Shown here: positions 6,271 through 13,013 of the stretch, piece after piece
Numbering within the stretch: position 1 is the stretch's first letter
Layout of the letters: every line of letters starts with the position of its first letter
DNA from: Alterirhizorhabdus sp964247265
GTDB taxonomy: Bacteria; Pseudomonadota; Alphaproteobacteria; Sphingomonadales; Sphingomonadaceae
Assembly (NCBI GenBank): GCA_964247265.1
Contig: CAXTTS010000039.1
Coordinates: 1-19,476 of the forward strand
Direction of reading: 5' to 3'
Length of the DNA stretch: 19,476 bases
The notes under the pieces: model-generated
Databases searched by the model: none
What the model saw: only the letters and a program-made list of their open reading frames with translations
What the model was told of the DNA's origin: nothing
Translations under genes and position numbers: made by a program

Positions 6271-8529
6271 ATGGCAACAGCAGCAGCAACGCCGGGTCGC
6301 ACCGGCATCGGATCCTCCCTCAGCCGCGTCGAGGGAGTTGCCAAGGTGACGGGGCAGGCCCGCTACGCCGCCGAGTATAAGCCCGAGGGCATGCTCTACG
6401 GCGTCGTCGTGTCGAGCACGATCGCCAAGGGCAGGATCACCGCGCTGGACGACACCGCCGCCCGCGCGGTGCCCGGCGTGGTGGAGGTGATGAGCCACAA
6501 GAACCGGCCCGGCGAGGCGTGGCTGGACAGTTCGCACCGCGATCAGGTGGCGCCGCCGGGATCGCCGCTACGCCCGCTGTACGACGAGAAGATCCTGTTC
6601 AGCGGGCAGCCGGTGGCACTGGTGCTGGCCGAGACGTTCGAGGCGGCGCGCCATGCGTCGGCGCTGGTGAAGATCAGCTATGCGGAGGAGGCGCACAACA
6701 CCGACTTCGCCGTGGCGCTGACCGAGCGGTACATGCCGGCCAAGAAGCGTGACAGCTATCATCCTCCGAAGAACCGCGGAGACGCCGAAAGCGCGTTCGC
6801 CGATGCGCCGTTGAAGGTGGAGGCGGACTATCACCTGCCGACCGAGCATCACAACCCGATGGAGATGCACGCGACGACGGTGGAGTGGCACGACGATGGC
6901 AGCCTGACCGTCTACGACAAGACGCAAGGGTCGCAGAACGTACAGGCCTATCTCTGCTCCGTCTTCGGCCTGTCGAAAAAGAAGCTTCGGGTGCTGAACC
7001 CTTATGTCGGCGGCGGCTTCGGCTCGGGGCTGCGCCCGCAATATAATGTGCACCTGGCGGTGCAGGCGGCGCTGATGCTGAAGCGTTCGGTGCGGGTGGC
7101 GCTGACGCGGCAGCAGATGTTCAGCCACGTCCATCGCCCGGAGGCGGCGCATGCGATCCGGCTCGGCGCCGAGCAAAACGGGCAACTCACCGCGATGCTG
7201 CAGGACGCGACGACCTCCACCTCGCGCTACGAGGATTATATGGAGGATGTCGTCATCTGGGGGATGATGAACTACGCCTGCCCCAACGCGCACGGCGACT
7301 ACAAGATCGCGCAGGTGGACACCGCGACCGCCGGCGACATGCGCGCGCCCGGCGCGGCGACGGGCATGACGTTGTTCGAGATGGCGATCGACGAGATGGC
7401 GGTGGCGTCCAAGGTCGATCCGCTCGCCTTCCGCCTGCTCAACTATTCCGACGTGGATGCCATGAACGGCACGCCCTTCACCAGCAAGGCGCTGCGCGAG
7501 GCCTTTGCCGAGGGCGCCGCCGCCTTCGGCTGGGAAAAGCGCGTCGCCCAACCGCGATCGATGAAGGACGGGCGCGAGCTGGTCGGCTGGGGCGTCGCCA
7601 CCGGCATGTGGGATGCGAGCTTCTCCAAGACCTCGGCCAGCGCCAAATTGTCAGCCAACGGCCATCTGGAGGTGGCGAGTGCGGCCTCCGACATCGGCAC
7701 CGGCACCTATACGGTGATGACGCAGCTGGCCTGTGACACGCTGGGCCTGCCGCCGGAGCAGGTGACGGCCCGGCTGGGCGATTCGGAACTGCCGGCGTCG
7801 CCGGTGGAGGGCGGATCGTGGATGGCCGCATCCGTCGGCGCGGCGGTGCAGCTGGCCTGCCGCGCGGTCGGCGAGAAATTGCTGAAGGCCGCCGGCAAGG
7901 TGGAAGGCGCGCCGCTGGGATCGGCGAAGATCGACGACGTGGCCTTCGCGGATGGCAGCATCGTGCTGAAGGCTGACCCGTCCGTCGGCGTCACGTTCGG
8001 CGAGGCGATGCGCGCGGCCGATCTCGACGTGATCGAGGTGGAGGAAACCGCCAGCGCCGGCATCGGCGGCATGATCAGCCAGATGCGGAAATCGCGCAAC
8101 ACGCACAGCGCGGTGTTCGCCGAGGTGAAGGTGGACGAGGAACTGGGCGTCGTGCGCGTCACCCGCATCGTCAACGCGGTCGCTGCCGGGCGGATCATCA
8201 ACCCCAAGACGGCGCGTAGCCAGATCCTGGGCGGCGTGGTGATGGGGATCGGCATGGCGCTGCACGAGGAAACGTTCATGGACACGAAGCTCGGCCGCTT
8301 CATGAACCATAATCTCGCCGAATATCATGTGCCGGCCCATGCCGACATCCACGACATCGAGGTGATCTTCGTCGACGAGCCCGATCCGGAGGTGACGCCG
8401 CTGGGCGTGAAGGGCTTGGGCGAGATCGGCATCGTCGGCACCGCCGCCGCCGTGGCCAACGCGATCTATCATGCGACCGGCAAGCGCATCCGTTCGTTGC
8501 CCATCACGATCGACAAACTGCTCGACTGA
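6271..8529 (+). CDS. paoC: Molybdopterin-binding catalytic subunit, PaoC/YagR-type aldehyde oxidoreductase
   Basis: 752-aa large subunit of the xanthine oxidase family that hydroxylates the substrate carbon with water, typically oxidising aldehydes to acids. The N-terminal a/b hammerhead domain (GSSLSRVEGVAKVTGQARYAAEY) is followed by the two molybdopterin-binding domains. Cofactor-loop motifs are TQGSQNVQ, VGGGFGSGLRPQYNVH and DMRAPGAATGM. The catalytic glutamate is E718 in GVKGLGEIGIVG. The start has AGGAGAG in the 12-nt gap after the FAD subunit. The XdhC-like PaoD maturation chaperone, present beside E. coli paoABC, is not here and must be encoded elsewhere if needed. The substrate cannot be read from sequence; xanthine is unlikely given the PaoB-type partner. 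Confidence 0.92.
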   Translation: MATAAATPGRTGIGSSLSRVEGVAKVTGQARYAAEYKPEGMLYGVVVSSTIAKGRITALDDTAARAVPGVVEVMSHKNRPGEAWLDSSHRDQVAPPGSPLRPLYDEKILFSGQPVALVLAETFEAARHASALVKISYAEEAHNTDFAVALTERYMPAKKRDSYHPPKNRGDAESAFADAPLKVEADYHLPTEHHNPMEMHATTVEWHDDGSLTVYDKTQGSQNVQAYLCSVFGLSKKKLRVLNPYVGGGFGSGLRPQYNVHLAVQAALMLKRSVRVALTRQQMFSHVHRPEAAHAIRLGAEQNGQLTAMLQDATTSTSRYEDYMEDVVIWGMMNYACPNAHGDYKIAQVDTATAGDMRAPGAATGMTLFEMAIDEMAVASKVDPLAFRLLNYSDVDAMNGTPFTSKALREAFAEGAAAFGWEKRVAQPRSMKDGRELVGWGVATGMWDASFSKTSASAKLSANGHLEVASAASDIGTGTYTVMTQLACDTLGLPPEQVTARLGDSELPASPVEGGSWMAASVGAAVQLACRAVGEKLLKAAGKVEGAPLGSAKIDDVAFADGSIVLKADPSVGVTFGEAMRAADLDVIEVEETASAGIGGMISQMRKSRNTHSAVFAEVKVDEELGVVRVTRIVNAVAAGRIINPKTARSQILGGVVMGIGMALHEETFMDTKLGRFMNHNLAEYHVPAHADIHDIEVIFVDEPDPEVTPLGVKGLGEIGIVGTAAAVANAIYHATGKRIRSLPITIDKLLD

Positions 8530-8541
8530 AAAGGCGCGACC

Positions 8542-9549
8542 ATGATGAAGCCCAAGCTGAAGCCGCTCGCCGAGCAGGTGATCCTGATTACCGGCGCCAG
8601 TTCCGGCATCGGGCTGGTCACCGCGAGGCTGGCGGCCGAACGTGGCGCGAAGGTGATGTTGGTGGCTCGCAGCGGCGACGCGCTGGCGGAGGCGCAGGCC
8701 GCAATCGCTGCGGCAGGCGGAACCGCCGACTATGCCGTCGCCGATGTCGGCGTGATCGAGGAGGTGCGGGCGGCGGCGGCCAAGGCGGTGCTGGCGTTCG
8801 GCCGGATCGATACGTGGATCAACGATGCCGGCGTGACGATCTATGCCAAGCTGATCGACACACCGGCCGACGAGCACGAACAGCTGTTCCGCACCAACTA
8901 TTTCGGCATGGTGCATGGCGCGCTCACCGCGGTCGAGCATCTGCGCGCGGCCGGTGGCGCGCTGATTACCATCGGGTCGATCGGATCGGACCTGCCGACG
9001 CCGGTGATGGGCGCCTACGCCGCGTCCAAACATGCCGCCAAGGCCTATATCGAGACGCTGCGAATCGAGCTGGCAGCGGACGAGGTGCCGATCGCAGTGA
9101 CGCTCATCAAGCCGTCGGGCATCGATACGCCGATCGCTCAGCACGCCGCCAACCACATGCCGGGCGAAACGCGGATCCCGCCGCCCGTCTATGATCCCGC
9201 CGTGGTGGCGCGGGCGATCCTTGACGCGGCCGAGCATGTCCGCCGCGACGTGACAGTGGGCGGCATGGGCCGCGCGCAGGTGCTGGTAGGCACGCATTTT
9301 CCGGCGTTGCTCGATCGGATCGGCGGGCTGATGTTCCGCACGCTTTCCGATACGTCACGCCCGAAGACCCAGGACGATGCGCTGTTCTCGCCTTCGACCG
9401 CGGGCGACGAGCGATCTGGCGTGCAGAGCGGGCGCGGGGTGAGCTTCTATACCGGAGCCGTCCGTCATCCCTGGGCGACGCGGCTGGCGGTGCTGGGCGC
9501 GATCGGTGCCCTAGGCGGCCTGATCGCCGCGAACCGGCGTCAGGCCTGA
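8542..9549 (+). CDS. Short-chain dehydrogenase/reductase with C-terminal hydrophobic segment
   Basis: 335-aa NAD(P)-dependent oxidoreductase. The Rossmann cofactor motif is TGASSGIG (17-24), the NNAG-type motif is NDAG (94-97), and the catalytic tetrad is N119, S146, Y159 and K163 (YAASK). The family usually ends near 250-280 aa. Here about 60 extra residues follow (FRTLSDTSRPKTQDDALFSPSTAG...), ending in a hydrophobic stretch (RLAVLGAIGALGGLIAA) and a basic tip, which may be a tail anchor. It begins 12 nt after the molybdenum subunit, with AAGG before the first of two adjacent ATGs, so it belongs to the operon. An alcohol dehydrogenase feeding the aldehyde oxidoreductase is plausible but inferred from context only. 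Confidence 0.9.
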   Translation: MMKPKLKPLAEQVILITGASSGIGLVTARLAAERGAKVMLVARSGDALAEAQAAIAAAGGTADYAVADVGVIEEVRAAAAKAVLAFGRIDTWINDAGVTIYAKLIDTPADEHEQLFRTNYFGMVHGALTAVEHLRAAGGALITIGSIGSDLPTPVMGAYAASKHAAKAYIETLRIELAADEVPIAVTLIKPSGIDTPIAQHAANHMPGETRIPPPVYDPAVVARAILDAAEHVRRDVTVGGMGRAQVLVGTHFPALLDRIGGLMFRTLSDTSRPKTQDDALFSPSTAGDERSGVQSGRGVSFYTGAVRHPWATRLAVLGAIGALGGLIAANRRQA

Positions 9550-9564
9550 GCTAGACCCCCGTTC

Positions 9565-10461
9565 CTAGACTGCGACATCGCCTTGGATCGGCGGGTGCGG
9601 GTGGTAATCCTCCACCACGAAATCCTCGATCCGGTAATCGTCGATGCTCGCGGCATGGCGGACGAGGCGCATCGTCGGGAAGCCGCGCGGCGCGCGGGCG
9701 ATCTGCGCGCGGGCCTGATCGAAGTGATTCGCATACAGGTGGACGTCGCCGCCGACCCACACCAGCTCGCCGGGGGTAAGGCCGGCCTGTTGCGCCAACA
9801 TCAGCAGCAGCGCCGATGCGCCGACGAAGTTGAACGCCGCCCCCAGAAACAGATCGCAGGACCGCTGGTAGAGCAGGCAGTCGAGCCGGCCACCCGCCGT
9901 GACATGATATTGGTAGACCATGTGGCAGGGCGGCAGCGCCATCGCGCCGAGATCGGCCACGTTCCAGCCGTGGAACAGCAGGCGGCGGCTGGCCGGGCTT
10001 TCGCGCAGGCCCGTGACGAGGGCAGCGATCTGGTCATGCTCCTGCCCGTCCGGCCCCAGCCAGCGGCGCCACTGCTTGCCATAGATCGGGCCGAGATCGC
10101 CCCAGCGCGCGGCGAAGCCGGCATCGTCGAGGATGCGCTGCTCGAACGCCGGCTGATCGATCGTCTCGCCGGTCTCGGCGCGATAACGGGCGAGCGGCCA
10201 GTCGCTCCAGATGCGGACATTCTGTTCCAGCAGCGGCCGGATGCTGGTGTCGCCGGTGAGGAACCACAGCATCTCCTTCACCGCCGTCTTCCAATAGACC
10301 CGCTTGGTGGTGAGGATCGGCGCAAGGCCCTGCGCAAGATCGAAGCGCAGCAGCGCGCCGAACAAGGCAGCGGTGCCGACGCCGGTGCGATCCAGGCGCC
10401 GGTCGCCGCGATTCAGCACGGACTCGACGAGATCGAGATATTGGTATTCGGGATCGCGCAT
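9565..10461 (-). CDS. thyA: Thymidylate synthase
   Basis: 298-aa enzyme that converts dUMP to dTMP with methylenetetrahydrofolate in the cytoplasm. Signatures are DRTGVGT (24-30), the catalytic cysteine C179 in ALPPCHMVYQYHV, the RSCDLFLGAAFNFVGASALL nucleotide-binding segment, and the HLYANHFDQ end motif. The family start MRDPEYQYLDLVESVL matches the ATG at 10461; no clear Shine-Dalgarno precedes it. It converges on the SDR gene with a 15-bp gap and no evident terminator. Thymidylate synthase genes are often followed by folA; that gene is absent here. It is divergent from the JAB-domain gene. Confidence 0.97.
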   Translation of the reverse strand: MRDPEYQYLDLVESVLNRGDRRLDRTGVGTAALFGALLRFDLAQGLAPILTTKRVYWKTAVKEMLWFLTGDTSIRPLLEQNVRIWSDWPLARYRAETGETIDQPAFEQRILDDAGFAARWGDLGPIYGKQWRRWLGPDGQEHDQIAALVTGLRESPASRRLLFHGWNVADLGAMALPPCHMVYQYHVTAGGRLDCLLYQRSCDLFLGAAFNFVGASALLLMLAQQAGLTPGELVWVGGDVHLYANHFDQARAQIARAPRGFPTMRLVRHAASIDDYRIEDFVVEDYHPHPPIQGDVAV

Positions 10462-10480
10462 GTCGTTCGCCGCAGGAGGT

Positions 10481-10501
10481 GTCGCCGGTGGAGACGGCGA
10501 C
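10481..10501 (-). promoter_or_regulatory. Hairpin in the thyA leader
   Basis: GTCGCCG and CGGCGAC form a perfect 7-bp stem with a 7-nt loop, 20 nt upstream of the thyA ATG. In mRNA it could lower or regulate translation of thyA, which has no clear Shine-Dalgarno. Only the base pairing is seen; the role is inferred. Confidence 0.35.
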
Positions 10502-10529
10502 AGCTAGCGTTCCTTGCCCTCGCGGACAA
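10501..10529 (-). promoter_or_regulatory. Weak candidate promoter for thyA
   Basis: On the minus strand TTGTCC (10529-10524) and TAGCTG (10506-10501) are 17 nt apart. The -35 is fair and the -10 is poor. It sits just downstream, in thyA orientation, of the 10535-10553 palindrome, so a protein bound there could act on it. Confidence 0.3.
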
Positions 10530-10534
10530 CCGGA

Positions 10535-10553
10535 TGGTCTGCCGGGCAGACCA
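10535..10553. repeat. Perfect 19-bp palindrome, candidate operator
   Basis: TGGTCTGCC and GGCAGACCA are exact inverted repeats around a single G, giving 9+1+9 bp of dyad symmetry. It lies in the 200-bp divergent region, 74 bp before the thyA start and 109 bp before the JAB gene start. There is no T-run on either side, so it is more like a binding site for a dimeric regulator than a terminator. The regulator is not identified. Confidence 0.5.
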
Positions 10554-10661
10554 CTGATCGGAAATGGATCAAGCGCGCCGGTCGCCAAGCGAATCGGACC
10601 AGCTTCGCCTTTCCCACATCTAAATCAGTGCGCCACCGTCCAGTTCGACAAGGGGACGGGT

Positions 10662-11063
10662 ATGGCGCCAGCGATTGGCAGGACGAAGACCCGCATCGAC
10701 AGTGCGGCCGCGGCCATCAGCTTCTTCGCACCCGGCTTCCGGAATATGGTGAGGGAATCGCTGCGAGTGGCGCATCTCGATGCGGAGCGGAACCTGATCG
10801 GGCTGCGGCTGCATTATTCCAATATGTGCGACGAGGTCCGCTTCCCGCTGCGCACCGTGATCCATGACGCGCTGGGATTGCAGACCGCCGGGCTGATCCT
10901 GGCGCATAATCATCCGAGCGGTAATCCCTCGCCCAGCCGGACGGATCTGGCGGCCACCCGCTCGCTCGTCGCGCTGGCGCGTCCGCTCGGCATCCGCGTG
11001 CTCGATCATCTGATCTTCGCTGGCGCCGAGACATGCAGCCTGGCGGCGATGGGGCTGCTCTAG
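10662..11063 (+). CDS. Stand-alone RadC-type JAB domain protein
   Basis: 133-aa protein consisting almost only of the RadC/MPN(JAB) domain; full RadC is about 220 aa with an N-terminal helix-hairpin-helix part missing here. The metal motif H-x-H-x7-S-x2-D is complete: H82, H84, S92 and D95 in AHNHPSGNPSPSRTD, followed by the usual GIRVLDHLIFAG. Aligned without gaps to the RadC consensus as I remember it, the acidic residue of the MPN+ site (the E of DEVLFRG) falls on R49, so hydrolase activity is doubtful. The start at 10662 has AGGGGACGGG upstream; the frame is open 61 codons further, but that part has no RadC character. It converges with the methyltransferase gene, 4 nt apart. Biochemical role unknown. 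Confidence 0.8.
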   Translation: MAPAIGRTKTRIDSAAAAISFFAPGFRNMVRESLRVAHLDAERNLIGLRLHYSNMCDEVRFPLRTVIHDALGLQTAGLILAHNHPSGNPSPSRTDLAATRSLVALARPLGIRVLDHLIFAGAETCSLAAMGLL

Positions 11064-11067
11064 ACCG

Positions 11068-11808
11068 TCATTTTCCGCCCCGGATCGGCTCCATCAGCGT
11101 GCAGGGCGAGATGTCGGTGGGCGCGGGGCGTTGTCCCGCCGCCTCGTACAGCGCGAGATAGGCATCGGCGTGAGGCAGGACGGTGCGGCCGACCCGCGCA
11201 TAGCCCACCGCCTTCATCTCGCAATCGAGCAGATCGGGCGGGGTGCCGTGCTGCGATGTCGGCCGGTCCGCATCCACCACGACCACGCGCCCGCCCGCCC
11301 GCAGCGCCGGGCGCATCCGCCAGAGAAACTCGTAGGGTGCGGCGATCTCGTGATACATGTGGACCAGCAGGATACGGTCGAAACTGGCCTCCGGCAGCTT
11401 GGGATCGGCCGGCTCGCCGAGCTTGACGCTGACATTATCGAGATGCTCGCGCGTCACCCGCTCGGCCAAGGCGTCGCGCACCTCCGGCACGATGTCCTGC
11501 GCCAGCACGCGCCCCGCCTTGCCGACGCGCTGGGCGAGGCGGACGGTGTAATAGCCCTCTCCGGCGCCGATGTCCGCCACCGTCATGCCCTTGGCGATGC
11601 CGGCCTTGTCCATCACCGTGCCCGCCTCGCGGATGCGGTCGCGATCCTCCTCGGTCGAGAAGCGGCTCGATACGATCGGCGCCACCGGCCGGTGCGCGGT
11701 GGGGAACAGGCGCGAGGCGACCTCGGCATCCGCCTTCGGCTGGGCCGAGCCGCAGCTCGCCAGCGAGGCGAGCAGCAGGATGGCGATGGAGCCAGCGCCG
11801 CGTCGCAT
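11068..11808 (-). CDS. Predicted lipoprotein with class I SAM-methyltransferase fold
   Basis: 246 aa. The first 19 residues (MRRGAGSIAILLLASLASC) are a basic n-region, a hydrophobic core and a lipobox L-A-S-C19, predicting export and lipid attachment. From about residue 70 a Rossmann methyltransferase domain follows: motif I VADIGAGEGYYTVRLAQ (77-93), then an acidic post-I strand (RVLAQDIV), FDRILLVHMYHEI, and a strand with GGRVVVVDADRP. It lacks the NPPY motif of PrmC, so it is not the release-factor methyltransferase despite following prfB. Its ATG overlaps the prfB stop (TGATG), a sign of coupling. S-adenosylmethionine is not known to be available in the periplasm, so either the signal call is wrong or the fold does another job. 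Confidence 0.8.
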   Translation of the reverse strand: MRRGAGSIAILLLASLASCGSAQPKADAEVASRLFPTAHRPVAPIVSSRFSTEEDRDRIREAGTVMDKAGIAKGMTVADIGAGEGYYTVRLAQRVGKAGRVLAQDIVPEVRDALAERVTREHLDNVSVKLGEPADPKLPEASFDRILLVHMYHEIAAPYEFLWRMRPALRAGGRVVVVDADRPTSQHGTPPDLLDCEMKAVGYARVGRTVLPHADAYLALYEAAGQRPAPTDISPCTLMEPIRGGK

Positions 11809-12935
11809 CAGTCGACGTCCTCCACCACCACCTTTTCGCCGGTGACGCGCTGGGAAAGGGCGGCGGCCATGAACGGATCGAGCGCGCCATCGAGCACGTC
11901 GGAAGGTGCCGTGGAGGTGACGCCGGTGCGCAGATCCTTCACCAGCTGATAGGGCTGGAGCACGTAGCTGCGGATCTGGTGGCCCCAGCCGATATCGGTC
12001 TTGCCGGCCGCGACGACGTTGGCCTCCGCCTCGCGAATCGCAAGTTCACGTTCGTAGAGACGGGCGCGCAGCTGGTTATAGGCCTCCGCCTTGTTCTTGT
12101 GCTGCGATCGCTGGTTCTGGCACTGCACCACGATGCCGGTGGGGATGTGGGTGATCCGCACCGCCGAATCGGTGGTGTTGATATGCTGACCGCCGGCGCC
12201 CGATGCGCGGTAGGTGTCGATCCGCAGGTCGCTTTCGTTATACTCGACCTCGATATTGTCGTCGATGACCGGATAGACCCAGACGGAAGCGAAGCTGGTG
12301 TGGCGCCGCGCCGCCGAATCATAGGGGCTGATGCGGACGAGGCGGTGGACGCCGCTTTCCGTCTTGGCATAACCATAGGCATTCTCGCCCTTCACCAGCA
12401 GCGTGGCGGACTTGATGCCTGCCTGCTCGCCGGAGTGGTGATCGACCAGCTCCACCTTCAGCCCGCGCCGCTCGGCCCAGCGCGTGTACATGCGGCTGAG
12501 CATGCCGGCCCAATCCTGGCTCTCGGTGCCGCCGGCGCCGGCATTGACCTCGATATAGGTGTCGTTGGCGTCGGCCTCGCCCGCCAACAGCGCCTTGATC
12601 TTGTCGGTATCGGCGCGCTCGGCCAGCGCGGCCAAAGCGGCGACGCCATCGTCCACCAGCGCGGTATCGCCCTCCGCCTCGGCCATCTCCATCAGCTCGA
12701 CCGTATCGTCGAGCTCGGTCTGGATCGCCTTGGTCGCGCCGATCGCCTCGTCCAGCCGGCGACGCTCGCGCATCACCTCCTGCGCGGCCTTGGGATCGTT
12801 CCACAGGCTGCTATCTTCAACCTTGGCGTTCAGTTCGTCGAGGCGGCGCAGCGCGCGATCCCAGTCGAGGAACCGGCGGAGCAGCGCGAGCGCATCCTTG
12901 ATCTTGTCGGCGTGGGCTTGCGCTTCGGCGCGCAT
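11808..12935 (-). CDS. prfB: Peptide chain release factor 2
   Basis: 375-aa class I release factor that reads UGA and UAA and triggers peptide release on the ribosome. The GGQ motif is at 248-250 (SGAGGQHIN). The stop-codon recognition tripeptide reads S203-P-Y205 in VRISPYDSAARRHTSF instead of SPF, a form I associate with alphaproteobacteria. The start at 12935 is chosen for AGGAG at 12947-12943 with 7-nt spacing; an in-frame ATG ten codons upstream lacks this. The E. coli programmed frameshift (CUU UGA C) is absent: the matching place reads L23-D24, CTC GAC, in one continuous frame. Third gene of the amidase-PBP1a-prfB-methyltransferase run. Confidence 0.97.
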   Translation of the reverse strand: MRAEAQAHADKIKDALALLRRFLDWDRALRRLDELNAKVEDSSLWNDPKAAQEVMRERRRLDEAIGATKAIQTELDDTVELMEMAEAEGDTALVDDGVAALAALAERADTDKIKALLAGEADANDTYIEVNAGAGGTESQDWAGMLSRMYTRWAERRGLKVELVDHHSGEQAGIKSATLLVKGENAYGYAKTESGVHRLVRISPYDSAARRHTSFASVWVYPVIDDNIEVEYNESDLRIDTYRASGAGGQHINTTDSAVRITHIPTGIVVQCQNQRSQHKNKAEAYNQLRARLYERELAIREAEANVVAAGKTDIGWGHQIRSYVLQPYQLVKDLRTGVTSTAPSDVLDGALDPFMAAALSQRVTGEKVVVEDVD

Positions 12936-13013
12936 TATCCTGCTCCTGAATGTTCGGGCGGCCACGAGCGGGCCGGCTGAGATGTCTGTCGCGATATGGG
13001 GTGCGCCGGCTGG

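Noticed and set aside
11808..11810. prfB-linked methyltransferase as PrmC (release-factor glutamine methyltransferase)
   Set aside because: It has no NPPY motif and carries an N-terminal lipoprotein signal. PrmC is normally linked to prfA.
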